The notes below the pieces were generated by a model that saw nothing but the letters and a program-made list of their open reading frames with translations, did no database searches and was not told the origin of the DNA. Of a DNA stretch of 64,000 nucleotides, positions 9,057 to 17,206 are shown piece after piece; the stretch's first letter is position 1; each line of letters begins with the position of its first letter. Both the position numbers and the translations under genes were made by a program. The stretch covers positions 186,001-250,000 of the forward strand of contig CAVXVN010000008.1 of assembly GCA_963765265.1 (NCBI GenBank), written 5' to 3'. The stretch comes from Bacillus_BD sp963765265. Lineage in GTDB: Bacteria > Bacillota > Bacilli > Bacillales > Cytobacillaceae.

Positions 9057-9258
9057 GGTTTAATTCCTTTCCCGTAACAACAATAATTCTATCTTAAAGA
9101 ATATTACCTCAATTTTAAAGATGCTACAGAATGTTATCGGAAATATTTTCTATTATTTTAGCTTATCCTATTTTTTCCTTAATAAAAATCTATTCTCTAT
9201 CCAAAGGATCAGTTTAGCAAACCCAAAGGGAAAATGCCATTCCACTAAACATTACCAC

Positions 9259-9287
9259 TTATGAATTTCTTGTAAATTCCCATAATA
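9259..9287 (+). promoter_or_regulatory. candidate sigma-G promoter of the SASP gene
   Basis: TTATG, a 17-base spacer and CATAATA match the forespore sigma-G pattern (HATR ... CATAMTA). The position, 65 bases before a SASP start, is what that regulon predicts. Confidence 0.45.
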
Positions 9288-9351
9288 AAGTTACAGAGTA
9301 AAAACACATCCTCTGGACCAAATAATATAGATGGTAAGGAGCTGGAAATTA

Positions 9352-9549
9352 ATGGCTAGAAGCAGCAATAAACTACTTGTACCTGGCATTGAACAATACC
9401 TTGATCAAGTGAAATATGAAATCGCCCAGGAATTTGGTGTCCAATTAGGCTCAGATACCGTTTCGCGTGCAAATGGATCCGTTGGCGGAGAAATCACCAA
9501 ACGACTTGTACAGCAAGCACAATCCCAGTTATCTGGTTATAGCAAATAA
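9352..9549 (+). CDS. alpha/beta-type small acid-soluble spore protein
   Basis: 65 residues. It shows the two conserved SASP segments: the protease (GPR) recognition region YEIAQEFGV and the C-terminal DNA-binding motif NGSVGGEITKRLVQQAQ. These proteins coat spore DNA, hold it in an A-like form and protect it from UV; they are degraded at germination. The start is the ATG at 9352, ten bases after AAGGAG; an ATG at 9331 would add seven non-conserved residues and place the ribosome site inside the gene. A sigma-G-like promoter lies upstream and a strong terminator downstream. Confidence 0.93.
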   Translation: MARSSNKLLVPGIEQYLDQVKYEIAQEFGVQLGSDTVSRANGSVGGEITKRLVQQAQSQLSGYSK

Positions 9550-9566
9550 AACAACATATAGATGGC

Positions 9567-9595
9567 AAAAAGTCCGGTTTAAAACCGGACTTTTT
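9567..9595 (+). terminator. terminator of the SASP gene
   Basis: AAAAAGTCCGGTTT and AAACCGGACTTTTT form a GC-rich stem with a T-run. Confidence 0.9.
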
Positions 9596-9697
9596 CATTT
9601 GTCTTTTTATTAAGAATGTCCACTTACAACGTACAAATCAAGCACAAATGTTCTTTTTCGGTGTCAAAGGCACTTAACTCTGAAATTAAATCATAAT

Positions 9698-9737
9698 AAA
9701 AAACTCGTTATTCTTTATTTAGAATAACGAGTTTTTT
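9698..9737 (-). terminator. terminator of prfC
   Basis: ACTCGTTATTCT and AGAATAACGAGT (12 bp) with A- and T-tracts on both flanks, directly after the prfC stop on the minus strand. Confidence 0.85.
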
Positions 9738-9738
9738 A

Positions 9739-11322
9739 TTATTTATTTTCTGCATCCATTGGATTATATAACTTTACATCAGGATTTTTATCTTGAAACC
9801 ATCGTAAAGCAAAATCATTTTCAAACAAAAAGACTTTATTGTCAAAGCGATCGGTTACAAGAAGGCTACGCGAACTTGACAAGTTTTCATTTATATCTTC
9901 ATTTTCTACCCAACGAGCAATTTTAGAACCTTGCCCCTCTAATAATACATCCACATTATATTCATTTTTCATCCGATGCTCAAATACTTCAAACTGCAGT
10001 TGACCAACCGCTCCCAGTAAATATTCTTCATATTTAAAGGTTTTAAATAGCTGAATAGCCCCTTCTTGAACAAGCTGCTCGATTCCTTTATGAAAATGTT
10101 TCTGCTTCAACACATTTTTTGCTGTTACGCGAACAAACAGTTCTGGAGTAAATTGAGGTAGCTTTTCAAAATAGAAAGAATCCTTCCCAGATGTTAATGT
10201 ATCCCCAATTTGATAAGTACCTGAGTCATATAAACCAATGATATCTCCGCTCACTGCTTTATTGACAGTACTTCGATCATCTGCCATAAACTGTGTTGAT
10301 TGTGCAAGCTTTAATTGCTTACCTGTACGTGGGTTAGCAACCATCATTCCTCGTTCAAATTCTCCTGAACAAATACGTAGGAAGGCTATCCGATCACGGT
10401 GTGCAGGATTCATATTCGCTTGGATTTTAAAGATAAAACCAGAAAAGTGATCTGAAAGTGGATCAATTTTTCCAATCGTTGATTCTCTTGGTTGTGGCGA
10501 TGGCGCAAACTGCAAATAGGTTTCCAAGAATGTTTGTACACCAAAATTAGCTAACGCACTTCCAAAAAACACGGGTGTTAAGGTTCCGTTTGCAATCCGT
10601 TCCCTCGAAAATTCATTTCCCGCTTCATTTAGCAAAAGAATTTCTTCTAATGTTTGATCGTATAATGAATTTTGTTTAATAGGAGCATCGCCTTCGATTC
10701 CGCCTTCATCATTTAAAGATAAATAACGTTCAGACTCATCCACACGGAATTGTTCGATTCTATTATAAAAACGGTCGTATATCCCAAGGAATTCCTTCCC
10801 CATCCCAATTGGCCAATTCATCGGGTATGATTCAATCCCCATAACTTCTTCAAGTTCTGAAAGCAATTCAAGGGGAGGTCTTCCATCACGGTCCAATTTG
10901 TTAATGAACGTAAAAATTGGAATTCCTCTCATCCGGCAAACTTTAAATAATTTTAATGTTTGCTCCTCTATTCCTTTCGCAGAATCAATGATCATGACAG
11001 CACTATCAACAGCCGTTAATGTTCTGTACGTATCTTCACTGAAATCTTGGTGACCTGGTGTGTCCAAAATATTGACACGAGCTCCGTTATAATCAAATTG
11101 CATAACGCTGGATGTCACAGAAATTCCCCGTTGCTTTTCAATTTCCATCCAATCACTTGTCGCATATTTACCTGTTTTTTTTCCTTTAACCGTACCTGCA
11201 TCACGAATAGCTCCACCAAAAAGCAATAATTTTTCAGTTAATGTTGTTTTCCCTGCATCCGGGTGGGAGATAATTGCAAAAGTTCTTCTTGATTGCACTT
11301 CATCTATAAATTGTTTCGACAT
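9739..11322 (-). CDS. prfC: peptide chain release factor 3
   Basis: 527 residues, full length for RF3. The N-terminal GTPase domain has the P-loop SHPDAGKTTLTEKLL (about residues 19-33), switch II DTPGHQDF and the guanine-specificity motif NKLD. The RF3-type C-terminal domains follow. RF3 is a ribosomal GTPase that removes RF1/RF2 after peptide release. The ATG at 11320-11322 is preceded by GTGAGGAAA. The gene is monocistronic, with its own terminator. Similarity to EF-G and TetM-type proteins is general, but the length and the absence of EF-G domain IV favour RF3. Confidence 0.95.
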   Translation of the reverse strand: MSKQFIDEVQSRRTFAIISHPDAGKTTLTEKLLLFGGAIRDAGTVKGKKTGKYATSDWMEIEKQRGISVTSSVMQFDYNGARVNILDTPGHQDFSEDTYRTLTAVDSAVMIIDSAKGIEEQTLKLFKVCRMRGIPIFTFINKLDRDGRPPLELLSELEEVMGIESYPMNWPIGMGKEFLGIYDRFYNRIEQFRVDESERYLSLNDEGGIEGDAPIKQNSLYDQTLEEILLLNEAGNEFSRERIANGTLTPVFFGSALANFGVQTFLETYLQFAPSPQPRESTIGKIDPLSDHFSGFIFKIQANMNPAHRDRIAFLRICSGEFERGMMVANPRTGKQLKLAQSTQFMADDRSTVNKAVSGDIIGLYDSGTYQIGDTLTSGKDSFYFEKLPQFTPELFVRVTAKNVLKQKHFHKGIEQLVQEGAIQLFKTFKYEEYLLGAVGQLQFEVFEHRMKNEYNVDVLLEGQGSKIARWVENEDINENLSSSRSLLVTDRFDNKVFLFENDFALRWFQDKNPDVKLYNPMDAENK

Positions 11323-11453
11323 GTTGTTTCCTCACTTTAACACTTATCAAATTTTACTCATAACTTTAATTTTATTCCTATAATAGTCACTTTGCAATAA
11401 AAAATATACATAGTTGTGTATGATATATATTCCATTGATCATTTCATATTGCT

Positions 11454-11483
11454 TTGGATGAACTCTTTTTAATGTTGTATACT
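11454..11483 (+). promoter_or_regulatory. sigma-A-type promoter of the YkvA gene
   Basis: TTGGAT, an 18-base spacer and TATACT, ending 21 bases before the ATG and just ahead of AAGGAGG. Confidence 0.55.
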
Positions 11484-11504
11484 AAGTTTAAGGAGGGTTG
11501 GTAG

Positions 11505-11921
11505 ATGAGAAAATTTCGCAAAGAAGATTTTGATACAAGTTTTAAGCGATTTGAAGAAAAGGCAAAAAAATACACAGATAATCCGAAAGAAATAAATGGA
11601 TTATTAAAGAAAGCATTACATAAAGCCAATCATAAAAAGGGATCACTCACTGAAGTATGGGACAAACTGCAATTATTTATTGAACTGATAAAGGCATGGT
11701 CAAAAGGAGATTATCGTGATATTTCAAAAAAAACCATCGTAATTATTGTAGCAACAGTTATATATTTTGTCTCCCCTATTGATCTAGTACCAGATTTTAT
11801 TGTCGGCTTAGGTATTTTTGATGATGTTGCCCTTATTGGATTTACTGCAAAACAAATTTCTACCGAATTAGAACGTTTCAAGACTTGGAAGGATAACAGG
11901 TATATCGATATCAATGAATAA
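11505..11921 (+). CDS. YkvA family membrane protein (DUF1232)
   Basis: 138 residues. The DUF1232 core spans about 80-115: a hydrophobic helix (TIVIIVATVIYFVSPIDLVP), then DFIVGLGIFDDVALIGF. The SPIDLVPD motif is the family hallmark. The basic N-terminal 60 residues are probably cytosolic. The function is unknown. Only the conserved PIDLVPD-DD acidic pattern hints at an ion or lipid interface role. A good ribosome site (AAGGAGGG) and promoter precede it. It is convergent with the LysM hydrolase gene and shares its terminator. Confidence 0.85.
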   Translation: MRKFRKEDFDTSFKRFEEKAKKYTDNPKEINGLLKKALHKANHKKGSLTEVWDKLQLFIELIKAWSKGDYRDISKKTIVIIVATVIYFVSPIDLVPDFIVGLGIFDDVALIGFTAKQISTELERFKTWKDNRYIDINE

Positions 11922-11951
11922 AAATAACTCCGCTTTCTACGGAGTTATTTT
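11921..11951. terminator. bidirectional terminator between ykvA-like and LysM hydrolase genes
   Basis: AAAATAACTCCG and CGGAGTTATTTT form a perfect 12-bp stem. It overlaps the stop codon of the minus-strand gene and serves both convergent genes. Confidence 0.85.
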
Positions 11952-12532
11952 GTAAATACATGGTTTCCGATTTCAGCCGTTACCGTTTTCGTACGATGCC
12001 ATTCACTGTCAACTATGTTTGGATTGTAAAAATTTAGAGACCCCTTTCCTGTCCCTTGCTTTGCGATTGCTTCATTCACAGCTTGTTCTGCTTCTTCTGT
12101 TGCTGGGTTATGAATCATGCCATTATCTACTGGTTGAAATTGCTTTTTCTCATAAATAACTTCTTTAATACTATCTGGATACTGTTCATTCTCCACACGA
12201 TTTAATACTACCGTTGCTACTGCTACTTTCCCCTCATAGGGTTCTCCCTTTGCTTCTGCTGTCACAAGACGGGCAAGTAAGTCTTTTTCTTCTTCTGGGA
12301 TCCTTTCAGGTATAATAAGCTTTTCACCAGAAGTTACAGATTGTTGATCGTTTATTTTCTTTAATTCAAGTTCCGAAACACCATATGTCATACTTATTTC
12401 GTAAAAAGAATCACCTTGTTTTGCTTCATATATTTGAACATGCTCCAGGGTTTGAGCATATGTGTTTGAATTAGAGAAAAATAAAAGGGGTAGTGTTGAG
12501 ACTAGAATCGTCAGAAAAACCAACTTCTTCAT
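11945..12532 (-). CDS. LysM and SleB/CwlJ-type cell wall hydrolase
   Basis: 195 residues from the ATG at 12532, which has GAGGAGG seven bases upstream. A longer reading to 12598 would place that site inside the gene. There is a signal peptide (MKKLVFLTILVSTLPLLFFS), a LysM peptidoglycan-binding domain (YEAKQGDSFYEISMTYGVSE to LIIPE) and a Hydrolase_2 domain. In the latter, LLARLVTAEAKGEPYEGKVA contains the catalytic Glu of SleB/CwlJ lytic enzymes. It resembles the YkvT/CwlJ branch. It probably cuts cortex or wall peptidoglycan during sporulation or germination. It is monocistronic. Confidence 0.88.
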   Translation of the reverse strand: MKKLVFLTILVSTLPLLFFSNSNTYAQTLEHVQIYEAKQGDSFYEISMTYGVSELELKKINDQQSVTSGEKLIIPERIPEEEKDLLARLVTAEAKGEPYEGKVAVATVVLNRVENEQYPDSIKEVIYEKKQFQPVDNGMIHNPATEEAEQAVNEAIAKQGTGKGSLNFYNPNIVDSEWHRTKTVTAEIGNHVFTK

Positions 12533-12723
12533 TTTATCTCCTCCTCTTTTCTTTCTGAATAACCGTAACATGGATTCATGATGAATACTACACCACAATC
12601 TTTACCATGGAATGAAAGGATCTTTTTTCCAGTTCTCATAGTTCCTTTTCAAATCGTTCATTATTCTTTTATATTTGTCGAACTTTGTTATAATGGGATA
12701 GAGCCAATTGAATAGGAAAGAAT

Positions 12724-12815
12724 AGTAGGGGAACCAGTCAAGCTGGTTGAGATCGTATCCGTTTTGATACAGACCCTTTGAACCTGATCTGGTTAATACC
12801 GGCGGAGGAAACATA
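12724..12815 (+). promoter_or_regulatory. TPP riboswitch (THI box) upstream of the thiY operon
   Basis: The conserved parts are present in order: AGGGGAACC, GTTGAGATC, ACCCTTTGAACCTGATCTGG, TTAATACCGGCGGAGGAAACA. A TATAAT -10 box lies at 12689-12694. The following hairpin terminator at 12849 makes this a transcription-off switch when thiamine pyrophosphate is high. It controls the pyrimidine-uptake operon. A short ORF that can be read across it on the minus strand is an artefact. Confidence 0.95.
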
Positions 12816-12848
12816 TTCTAAAACAATGATTATGATTGTTTAATATGC

Positions 12849-12879
12849 ATGCACCCGGTCAATATTGGGTGCATTTTTT
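12849..12879 (+). terminator. riboswitch-controlled intrinsic terminator
   Basis: ATGCACCC ... GGGTGCAT stem followed by T7, between the TPP aptamer and thiY. Confidence 0.88.
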
Positions 12880-12997
12880 ATTTCCATTTTTTACTGCTAT
12901 GTTACTTGTTGATTAGAGATCCCCCTGACGAATGTTCATTCTATCTAATCAATACGCTCATTTTTAAGTGTTACATAATTCAGAGGAGGAATTAATG

Positions 12998-14002
12998 ATG
13001 AAAAGGTTGCTTATTGCCCTTTTGGCTTCTTTTGTCATCGCTGGATGCAGCAATGACCAGTCTAGTGATCAAACAAAAGAAACCAAAACAAATGAAGAAA
13101 CTGCTTTAAAGAAAGTAACAGTTGTCCTAGATTGGACACCTAATACAAACCATACCGGTTTATATGTTGCCAAAGATCAAGGATATTTTGAAGAAGAAGG
13201 TCTTGATGTTGAGATTATTATGCCTGGAGAAACGGGCGCTGACCAACTGATTGCCTCAGGAAAAGCAGATTTTGGTGTAAGCTACCAGGAAAGCATCACA
13301 CAGGCACGGATACAAGAAGTTCCGATTGTCTCCATTGCTGCAGTTATTCAGCATAATACGTCCGGATTTGCTTCTCCGGCAGAAAAAAATATTGTTTCAC
13401 CGAAGGATTTCGCAGGTAAATCTTATGGAGGTTGGGGATCTCCAGTTGAAGAGTCTGTTATTGCCTCTTTAATGAAACAAGAGAATGCGAATCCTGATGA
13501 CGTGTCTATCATCAATATGGGCGATACGGATTTCTTTACTGCTGTAAAACGGGATGTTGATTTTGCATGGATTTATTACGGTTGGACTGGTGTTGAAGCA
13601 GAGCTTCGTGGCGAAAAAATCAACATGATTTATCTAACAGACTATAGTAAAAATTTAGATTATTACACACCTGTTTTGGCAACAAATGAAGATATGATTG
13701 AAAATAATCCAGAAACGGTGAAAGCATTTCTAAAAGCAACTTCAAAAGGTTATCAATATTCCATTGATGAACCCGCTAAAGCTGCTGATATATTAATTGC
13801 AGCTGCTCCAGACCTTGATGCAGATTTAGTAAGAAAGAGTCAAGAATGGTTAGCACCTAAATACCAAGATGATGCACCTCGCTGGGGAGAACAAAAACTT
13901 GAGGTATGGGAAAACTACGCCAATTGGATGCACGAAAATAAATTATTAGAAAAACAACTGAATGCAAAAGAAGCGTTCACAAATGAATTTTTACCAGAAT
14001 AA
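12998..14002 (+). CDS. thiY: HMP/formylaminopyrimidine ABC transporter substrate-binding lipoprotein
   Basis: About 334 residues. The lipoprotein signal is MKRLLIALLASFVIAGC, with the lipidated Cys at 17. The NMT1/THI5-like fold follows; VVLDWTPNTNHTGLYVAKDQ is the typical start of ThiY proteins that bind hydroxymethylpyrimidine-like thiamine precursors. Two ATGs are adjacent (12995, 12998); the second has an eight-base distance to GGAGG and is preferred. It is the first gene of the TPP-controlled operon with a thiamine-binding protein, thiX and thiZ. The exact ligand (HMP or formylaminopyrimidine) is inferred from the family. Confidence 0.92.
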   Translation: MKRLLIALLASFVIAGCSNDQSSDQTKETKTNEETALKKVTVVLDWTPNTNHTGLYVAKDQGYFEEEGLDVEIIMPGETGADQLIASGKADFGVSYQESITQARIQEVPIVSIAAVIQHNTSGFASPAEKNIVSPKDFAGKSYGGWGSPVEESVIASLMKQENANPDDVSIINMGDTDFFTAVKRDVDFAWIYYGWTGVEAELRGEKINMIYLTDYSKNLDYYTPVLATNEDMIENNPETVKAFLKATSKGYQYSIDEPAKAADILIAAAPDLDADLVRKSQEWLAPKYQDDAPRWGEQKLEVWENYANWMHENKLLEKQLNAKEAFTNEFLPE

Positions 14003-14014
14003 GGAGAGAAAACC

Positions 14015-14305
14015 ATGGCAAACTCATTAGTTAGTATTCAAATCATACCGAAAACCAAAAATGGCGAAAATGTTATCCCTTATGTGGATGAAGCGATCAA
14101 AATCATTGCTGAATCTGGAATGAAATTTGAAGTTCATCCACTAGAGACCACAATCGAAGGTGATCTAACAAACATTCTTTCTATTATTACAAAAATGAAT
14201 GAACGAATGATTGAAATAGGAAGTCCAAATGTCATCACACAAATTAAAGTTCTTTATCAACCATCTGGCATTGCTATGGAGGATTTAACGGAGAAATATC
14301 GCTAA
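14015..14305 (+). CDS. MTH1187/YkoF-family thiamine-binding protein
   Basis: 96 residues, the single-domain ferredoxin-like DUF77 fold (MTH1187/YqgV type). It starts with SLVSIQIIPK, has the ESGMKFEVHPLETTIEGD segment in the middle and ends near SPNVITQIKVLYQP. Family members bind thiamine or precursors at subunit interfaces and often sit beside ThiXYZ or YkoCDE transporters. An AAGGAGAG site lies seven bases upstream, and the stop codon overlaps the ATG of thiX (TAATG), which implies coupled translation. It may be a cytosolic carrier or sensor for the imported pyrimidine; that role is inferred. Confidence 0.85.
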   Translation: MANSLVSIQIIPKTKNGENVIPYVDEAIKIIAESGMKFEVHPLETTIEGDLTNILSIITKMNERMIEIGSPNVITQIKVLYQPSGIAMEDLTEKYR

Positions 14306-15072
14306 TGAAAACTTTTTTTTCGAAAGGTTGGAGATCCTTATTGGTTCTCCTTCTTTTGTTCATTGCATGGGAACTAATCATAAAAATAATGGACATTCCA
14401 GAATGGCTCCTTCCTGCACCATCAAAAATATTTACTGAGGCTTTCATAAGTTGGAGTGACCTTACCGTTCATCTCCTCTCAACAGTAAATTTAAGCGTTA
14501 CCGGCTTTATTATTGGGACTTGTATTGGGCTCTTAACAGCTGTACTTCTATATCTAATTCCTTTTTTAAAAGAATCCTTATATCCTTTACTGATTCTGTC
14601 GCAAAATATTCCTACGATCGTCTTGGCACCACTGTTGGTTATTTGGTTTGGTTTTGGCATGCTACCAAAGATCATTGTCATCACTCTTGTTTGCTTTTTT
14701 CCTGTGACTGTTGCAGCACTTGATGGATTTAAACAAACACCAACAGAATTAAAGCATTATTTATACATGGCAGGTGCAACTAAACGACAGATATTTTGGA
14801 AACTTGAATTTCCGTATGCACTCCCTTCTATTTTTTCTGGTGTGAAAATATCTGCCACATACAGTGTGATGGGTGCCGTTATTTCAGAATGGTTAGGAGC
14901 TAAAGCAGGAATTGGTGTCTATATGACGCTCGCCTCCTCTTCTTTTCGAACAGATCGAGTCTTTGTCGCCATTTTTGCCATTATGATCCTAAGTTTACTT
15001 TTCTTTGCTATAATTCGTATGTTGGAACGATTAGTTGTCCGTTGGCATGATCAGGGAGATGATTCAATATGA
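14305..15072 (+). CDS. thiX: thiamine-precursor ABC transporter permease
   Basis: 255 residues with about six membrane helices and the BPD_transp_1 coupling segment (EAA-like loop around LEFPYALPSIFSGVKISATY, residues 170-190). It forms the membrane channel for the pyrimidine bound by ThiY, powered by ThiZ. It starts inside the stop codon of the preceding gene and ends overlapping the ATG of thiZ by four bases (ATGA), so the three genes are translationally coupled. The sequence resembles the SsuC/TauC permeases, but the operon fixes the thiamine role. Confidence 0.9.
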   Translation: MKTFFSKGWRSLLVLLLLFIAWELIIKIMDIPEWLLPAPSKIFTEAFISWSDLTVHLLSTVNLSVTGFIIGTCIGLLTAVLLYLIPFLKESLYPLLILSQNIPTIVLAPLLVIWFGFGMLPKIIVITLVCFFPVTVAALDGFKQTPTELKHYLYMAGATKRQIFWKLEFPYALPSIFSGVKISATYSVMGAVISEWLGAKAGIGVYMTLASSSFRTDRVFVAIFAIMILSLLFFAIIRMLERLVVRWHDQGDDSI

Positions 15073-15809
15073 CTTTATTAACCATACATAATATATCCAA
15101 ACAATTTTCAGGGGTCCATGTGATTGACCATTTATCACTCAATGTTCAAGAAGGAGAATTCGTCTCCATTTTGGGACCATCAGGCAGCGGAAAAAGTACG
15201 TTATTTCATTTAATTGGCGGGATCTTATCACCTGATGAAGGAATGATTGAACTGAATGGGAAAGAAATTAATGGACAAAGAGGATCAATAAGCTACATGC
15301 CTCAATCCCCTTCCCTTTTACCTTGGAGAACCGTTTTGCAAAATGTTCTACTTGGCCAAGAACTACAAGGAAAAAAAGATAAAGAAGTGGCTATTCGTAT
15401 GATACAAAAAGCAGGATTAAGCGACTATACACACGCCTATCCTTCACAATTATCTGGCGGCATGAAACAAAGGGTTTCTTTTATACGCGCTTTATTATGT
15501 CCACAACCAGTCATATGCTTGGACGAGCCCTTTTCTGCACTAGACGAATTAACTCGACTTGACATGCAAAAATGGTTGTTATCCATTTGGGAAGTACATA
15601 AACGAACGATTCTTTTTGTTACCCATAATATTGATGAGGCACTCTACTTATCTGATCGAATTATTGTACTCTCAGAAAAACCAGCAACGATAACCGCCGA
15701 ATTTACACCTCAATTTTCAAGACCGCGAAAGGATGGCTTGTTGCTTACTGAAGAATTTCTTGAATGGAAAAGAAAAATCTATTATGCACTTAATTCAGCA
15801 GGGAAGTGA
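15069..15809 (+). CDS. thiZ: thiamine-precursor ABC transporter ATPase
   Basis: 246 residues with a full ABC ATPase set: Walker A GPSGSGKST (about residues 37-45), Q-loop YMPQSPSLLPW, signature LSGGMKQR, Walker B VICLDEPFSALD and the H-loop FVTHNIDEA. It energises ThiX. It belongs to the nitrate/taurine/HMP branch. The stop TGA overlaps a GTG that begins the TatD-like gene once one base is removed, so that gene belongs to the same operon. Confidence 0.92.
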   Translation: MTLLTIHNISKQFSGVHVIDHLSLNVQEGEFVSILGPSGSGKSTLFHLIGGILSPDEGMIELNGKEINGQRGSISYMPQSPSLLPWRTVLQNVLLGQELQGKKDKEVAIRMIQKAGLSDYTHAYPSQLSGGMKQRVSFIRALLCPQPVICLDEPFSALDELTRLDMQKWLLSIWEVHKRTILFVTHNIDEALYLSDRIIVLSEKPATITAEFTPQFSRPRKDGLLLTEEFLEWKRKIYYALNSAGK

Positions 15810-16580
15810 TTAAAAATCCAAAAGATCATTGACGCACATATCCATCTTGACCATTATAAAACACATGACATCGAGAACATCTTGTACAAAAATGAAGAAT
15901 TAGAAGCGCTTATTGGTGTGTCGTATGACCTTGCCTCTTGTAAACAAAATTTGTCTTTCGCTCACAAGCACCCTAAACTGAAACCGGCTTTTGGCTGGCA
16001 TCCAGAACAAGCGTTGATCATGGACAATGAATTTGCTGATTTAATGAATTGGATGAAAGAAAACCTCCATGAAATGATCGCTGTTGGTGAAGTTGGTTTG
16101 CCTTATTATTTACATAAGGAAAATCCATTTCCAATTGAAGGTTATATCCAACGACTTGAAACCTTCATATCTTTTGCGAAAAGAGTACAAAAACCTATTA
16201 TTCTACATGCCGTCTATGAGGATGCACCTCTTGTCTGTCATTTACTTGAAAAGCACTCCATTGAAAAGGCTCATTTCCATTGGTTCAAAGGTGATCAAAA
16301 GACAATTACACGAATGATCAAGAATGGTTATTTTATCTCGGTTACACCTGATGTTTGTTACGAGAAAGAAATTCGTGATCTTGTCAGCATCTATCCCCTT
16401 GAAAAAATGATGGTTGAAACAGATGGACCCTGGCCTTTTGAAGGACCCTTCCAAGGTCAGATCACACATCCATCCATGATTCACCAATCGATTCAAATGA
16501 TTGCTGACATTAAAAAGCTGCCTATAAACGTTGTTTATAAGCAGCTATATAGCAACACAAAAGCGTTTTACGAATTATAA
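15806..16580 (+). CDS. TatD-family metal-dependent hydrolase (frameshifted at the start)
   Basis: The TatD fold is clear from residue about 8 on: IDAHIHLD (HxH metal ligands), GEVGLPYY (Glu), ILHAVYED (His), AHFHWFKG (His) and MVETDGPWPF (Asp). As supplied, the frame has no start. Removing one A from the A-run at 15812-15816 gives GTG ATT AAA ATC CAA AAG ATC, with GTG overlapping the thiZ stop, and a protein of 257 residues. TatD enzymes are nucleases or amidohydrolases. As the last gene of a TPP-controlled thiXYZ operon this one may act on a thiamine precursor, which is inference. Without the repair only a TTG at 15882 would remain, cutting off the HxH motif. Confidence 0.82.
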
Positions 16581-16591
16581 GACATTTATGC

Positions 16592-16636
16592 AACAAGAAA
16601 GAGGTATCTGCTTGTGCAGTACCTCTTTCTTGTTAT
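16592..16636 (+). terminator. terminator of the thiYXZ-tatD operon
   Basis: AACAAGAAAGAGGTA and TACCTCTTTCTTGTT form a long stem closing the operon. Confidence 0.85.
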
Positions 16637-16654
16637 TCTATATGAGAAATGGAA

Positions 16655-16800
16655 TTAAAATTTAAAGCAAGATGCACCCACAATAATCAAAAGAATGAAC
16701 AGAACAACGATTATTGCGAATCCACAACCGTGGCCTCCAACAGGCCTCCAACTTATGCAGGGTAACCATAGCCTCCACATGGATTTCCGTAACCGTACAT
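16655..16800 (-). CDS. YjcZ-family sporulation protein (frameshifted)
   Basis: The first frame reads MYGYGNPCGGYGYPA and stops. Another frame continues GGHGCGFAIIVVLFILLIIV and ends GASCFKF, the single membrane helix and Cys tail typical of YjcZ small proteins. The length of 146 bases is not a multiple of three; adding one base or removing two near 16747-16753 joins them into a 48-residue (or 47-residue) protein. The start has a strong GGAAGGGGGT ribosome site. Its intact paralog is next door. YjcZ proteins are small membrane proteins made in sporulating cells; their function is unknown. Confidence 0.7.
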
Positions 16801-16844
16801 AAAAACACCCCCTTCCTTCTTACCTTTAATAACAGTGAATCAAA

Positions 16845-16946
16845 TTAAAATGCTCCGCTGCACCAAGAAGCACCAATAATTATTAACAGAATAAATAATA
16901 CAACTACTAACGCGAAACCTCCGCCATGACCAAATTCAGTTGACAT
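16845..16946 (-). CDS. YjcZ-family sporulation protein, 33 aa
   Basis: MSTEFGHGGG is followed by one hydrophobic helix (FALVVVLFILLIIIGASW) and a short Cys-containing tail. This is the standard YjcZ layout: Gly-rich head, then FALIVVLFILLIIVG-like helix. AAGGAGGT lies about nine bases before the ATG at 16946. It is too short for usual ORF tables. It probably inserts into the forespore or mother-cell membrane. It is the first of a tandem pair with the frameshifted copy at 16655-16800. Confidence 0.85.
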   Translation of the reverse strand: MSTEFGHGGGFALVVVLFILLIIIGASWCSGAF

Positions 16947-17080
16947 TTATAAAAACCTCCTTTTCTTATTCTCTTTATCCTATTCAGCATGACTACAATA
17001 TGCGATAGACAAATACACAATTTTTAGGTATTTTCCTCAGGCCTTGTCCAACCTTAAAATGTCCATCTAAATAAAGACAT

Positions 17081-17199
17081 TAAAAAAACTGACCCCTTTT
17101 AAGAAAGAATTCTTCCGTAATACCTATCTAGAAGAAAGGAATAATCTTTCTTCTAGATAGGTTACTACATTAGAATGAACCTTTACTTTGGGTCAGTTT
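17081..17199 (-). terminator. long nested hairpin with T-run after floT
   Basis: Two nested inverted repeats: outer AAACTGACCC/GGGTCAGTTT (17086-17095 and 17190-17199), and inner ACCTATCTAGAAGAAAG/CTTTCTTCTAGATAGGT around a 7-base loop, with imperfect pairing between. On the minus strand it ends in T7, so it can terminate floT transcripts. At about 115 bases it is far longer than a normal terminator and could be a small MITE-like insertion. Confidence 0.65.
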
Positions 17200-17206
17200 C
17201 ACACTT

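Noticed and set aside
12602..12814. 70-codon minus-strand ORF
   Set aside because: It lies on the TPP aptamer and the promoter of thiY; no ribosome site or protein family.
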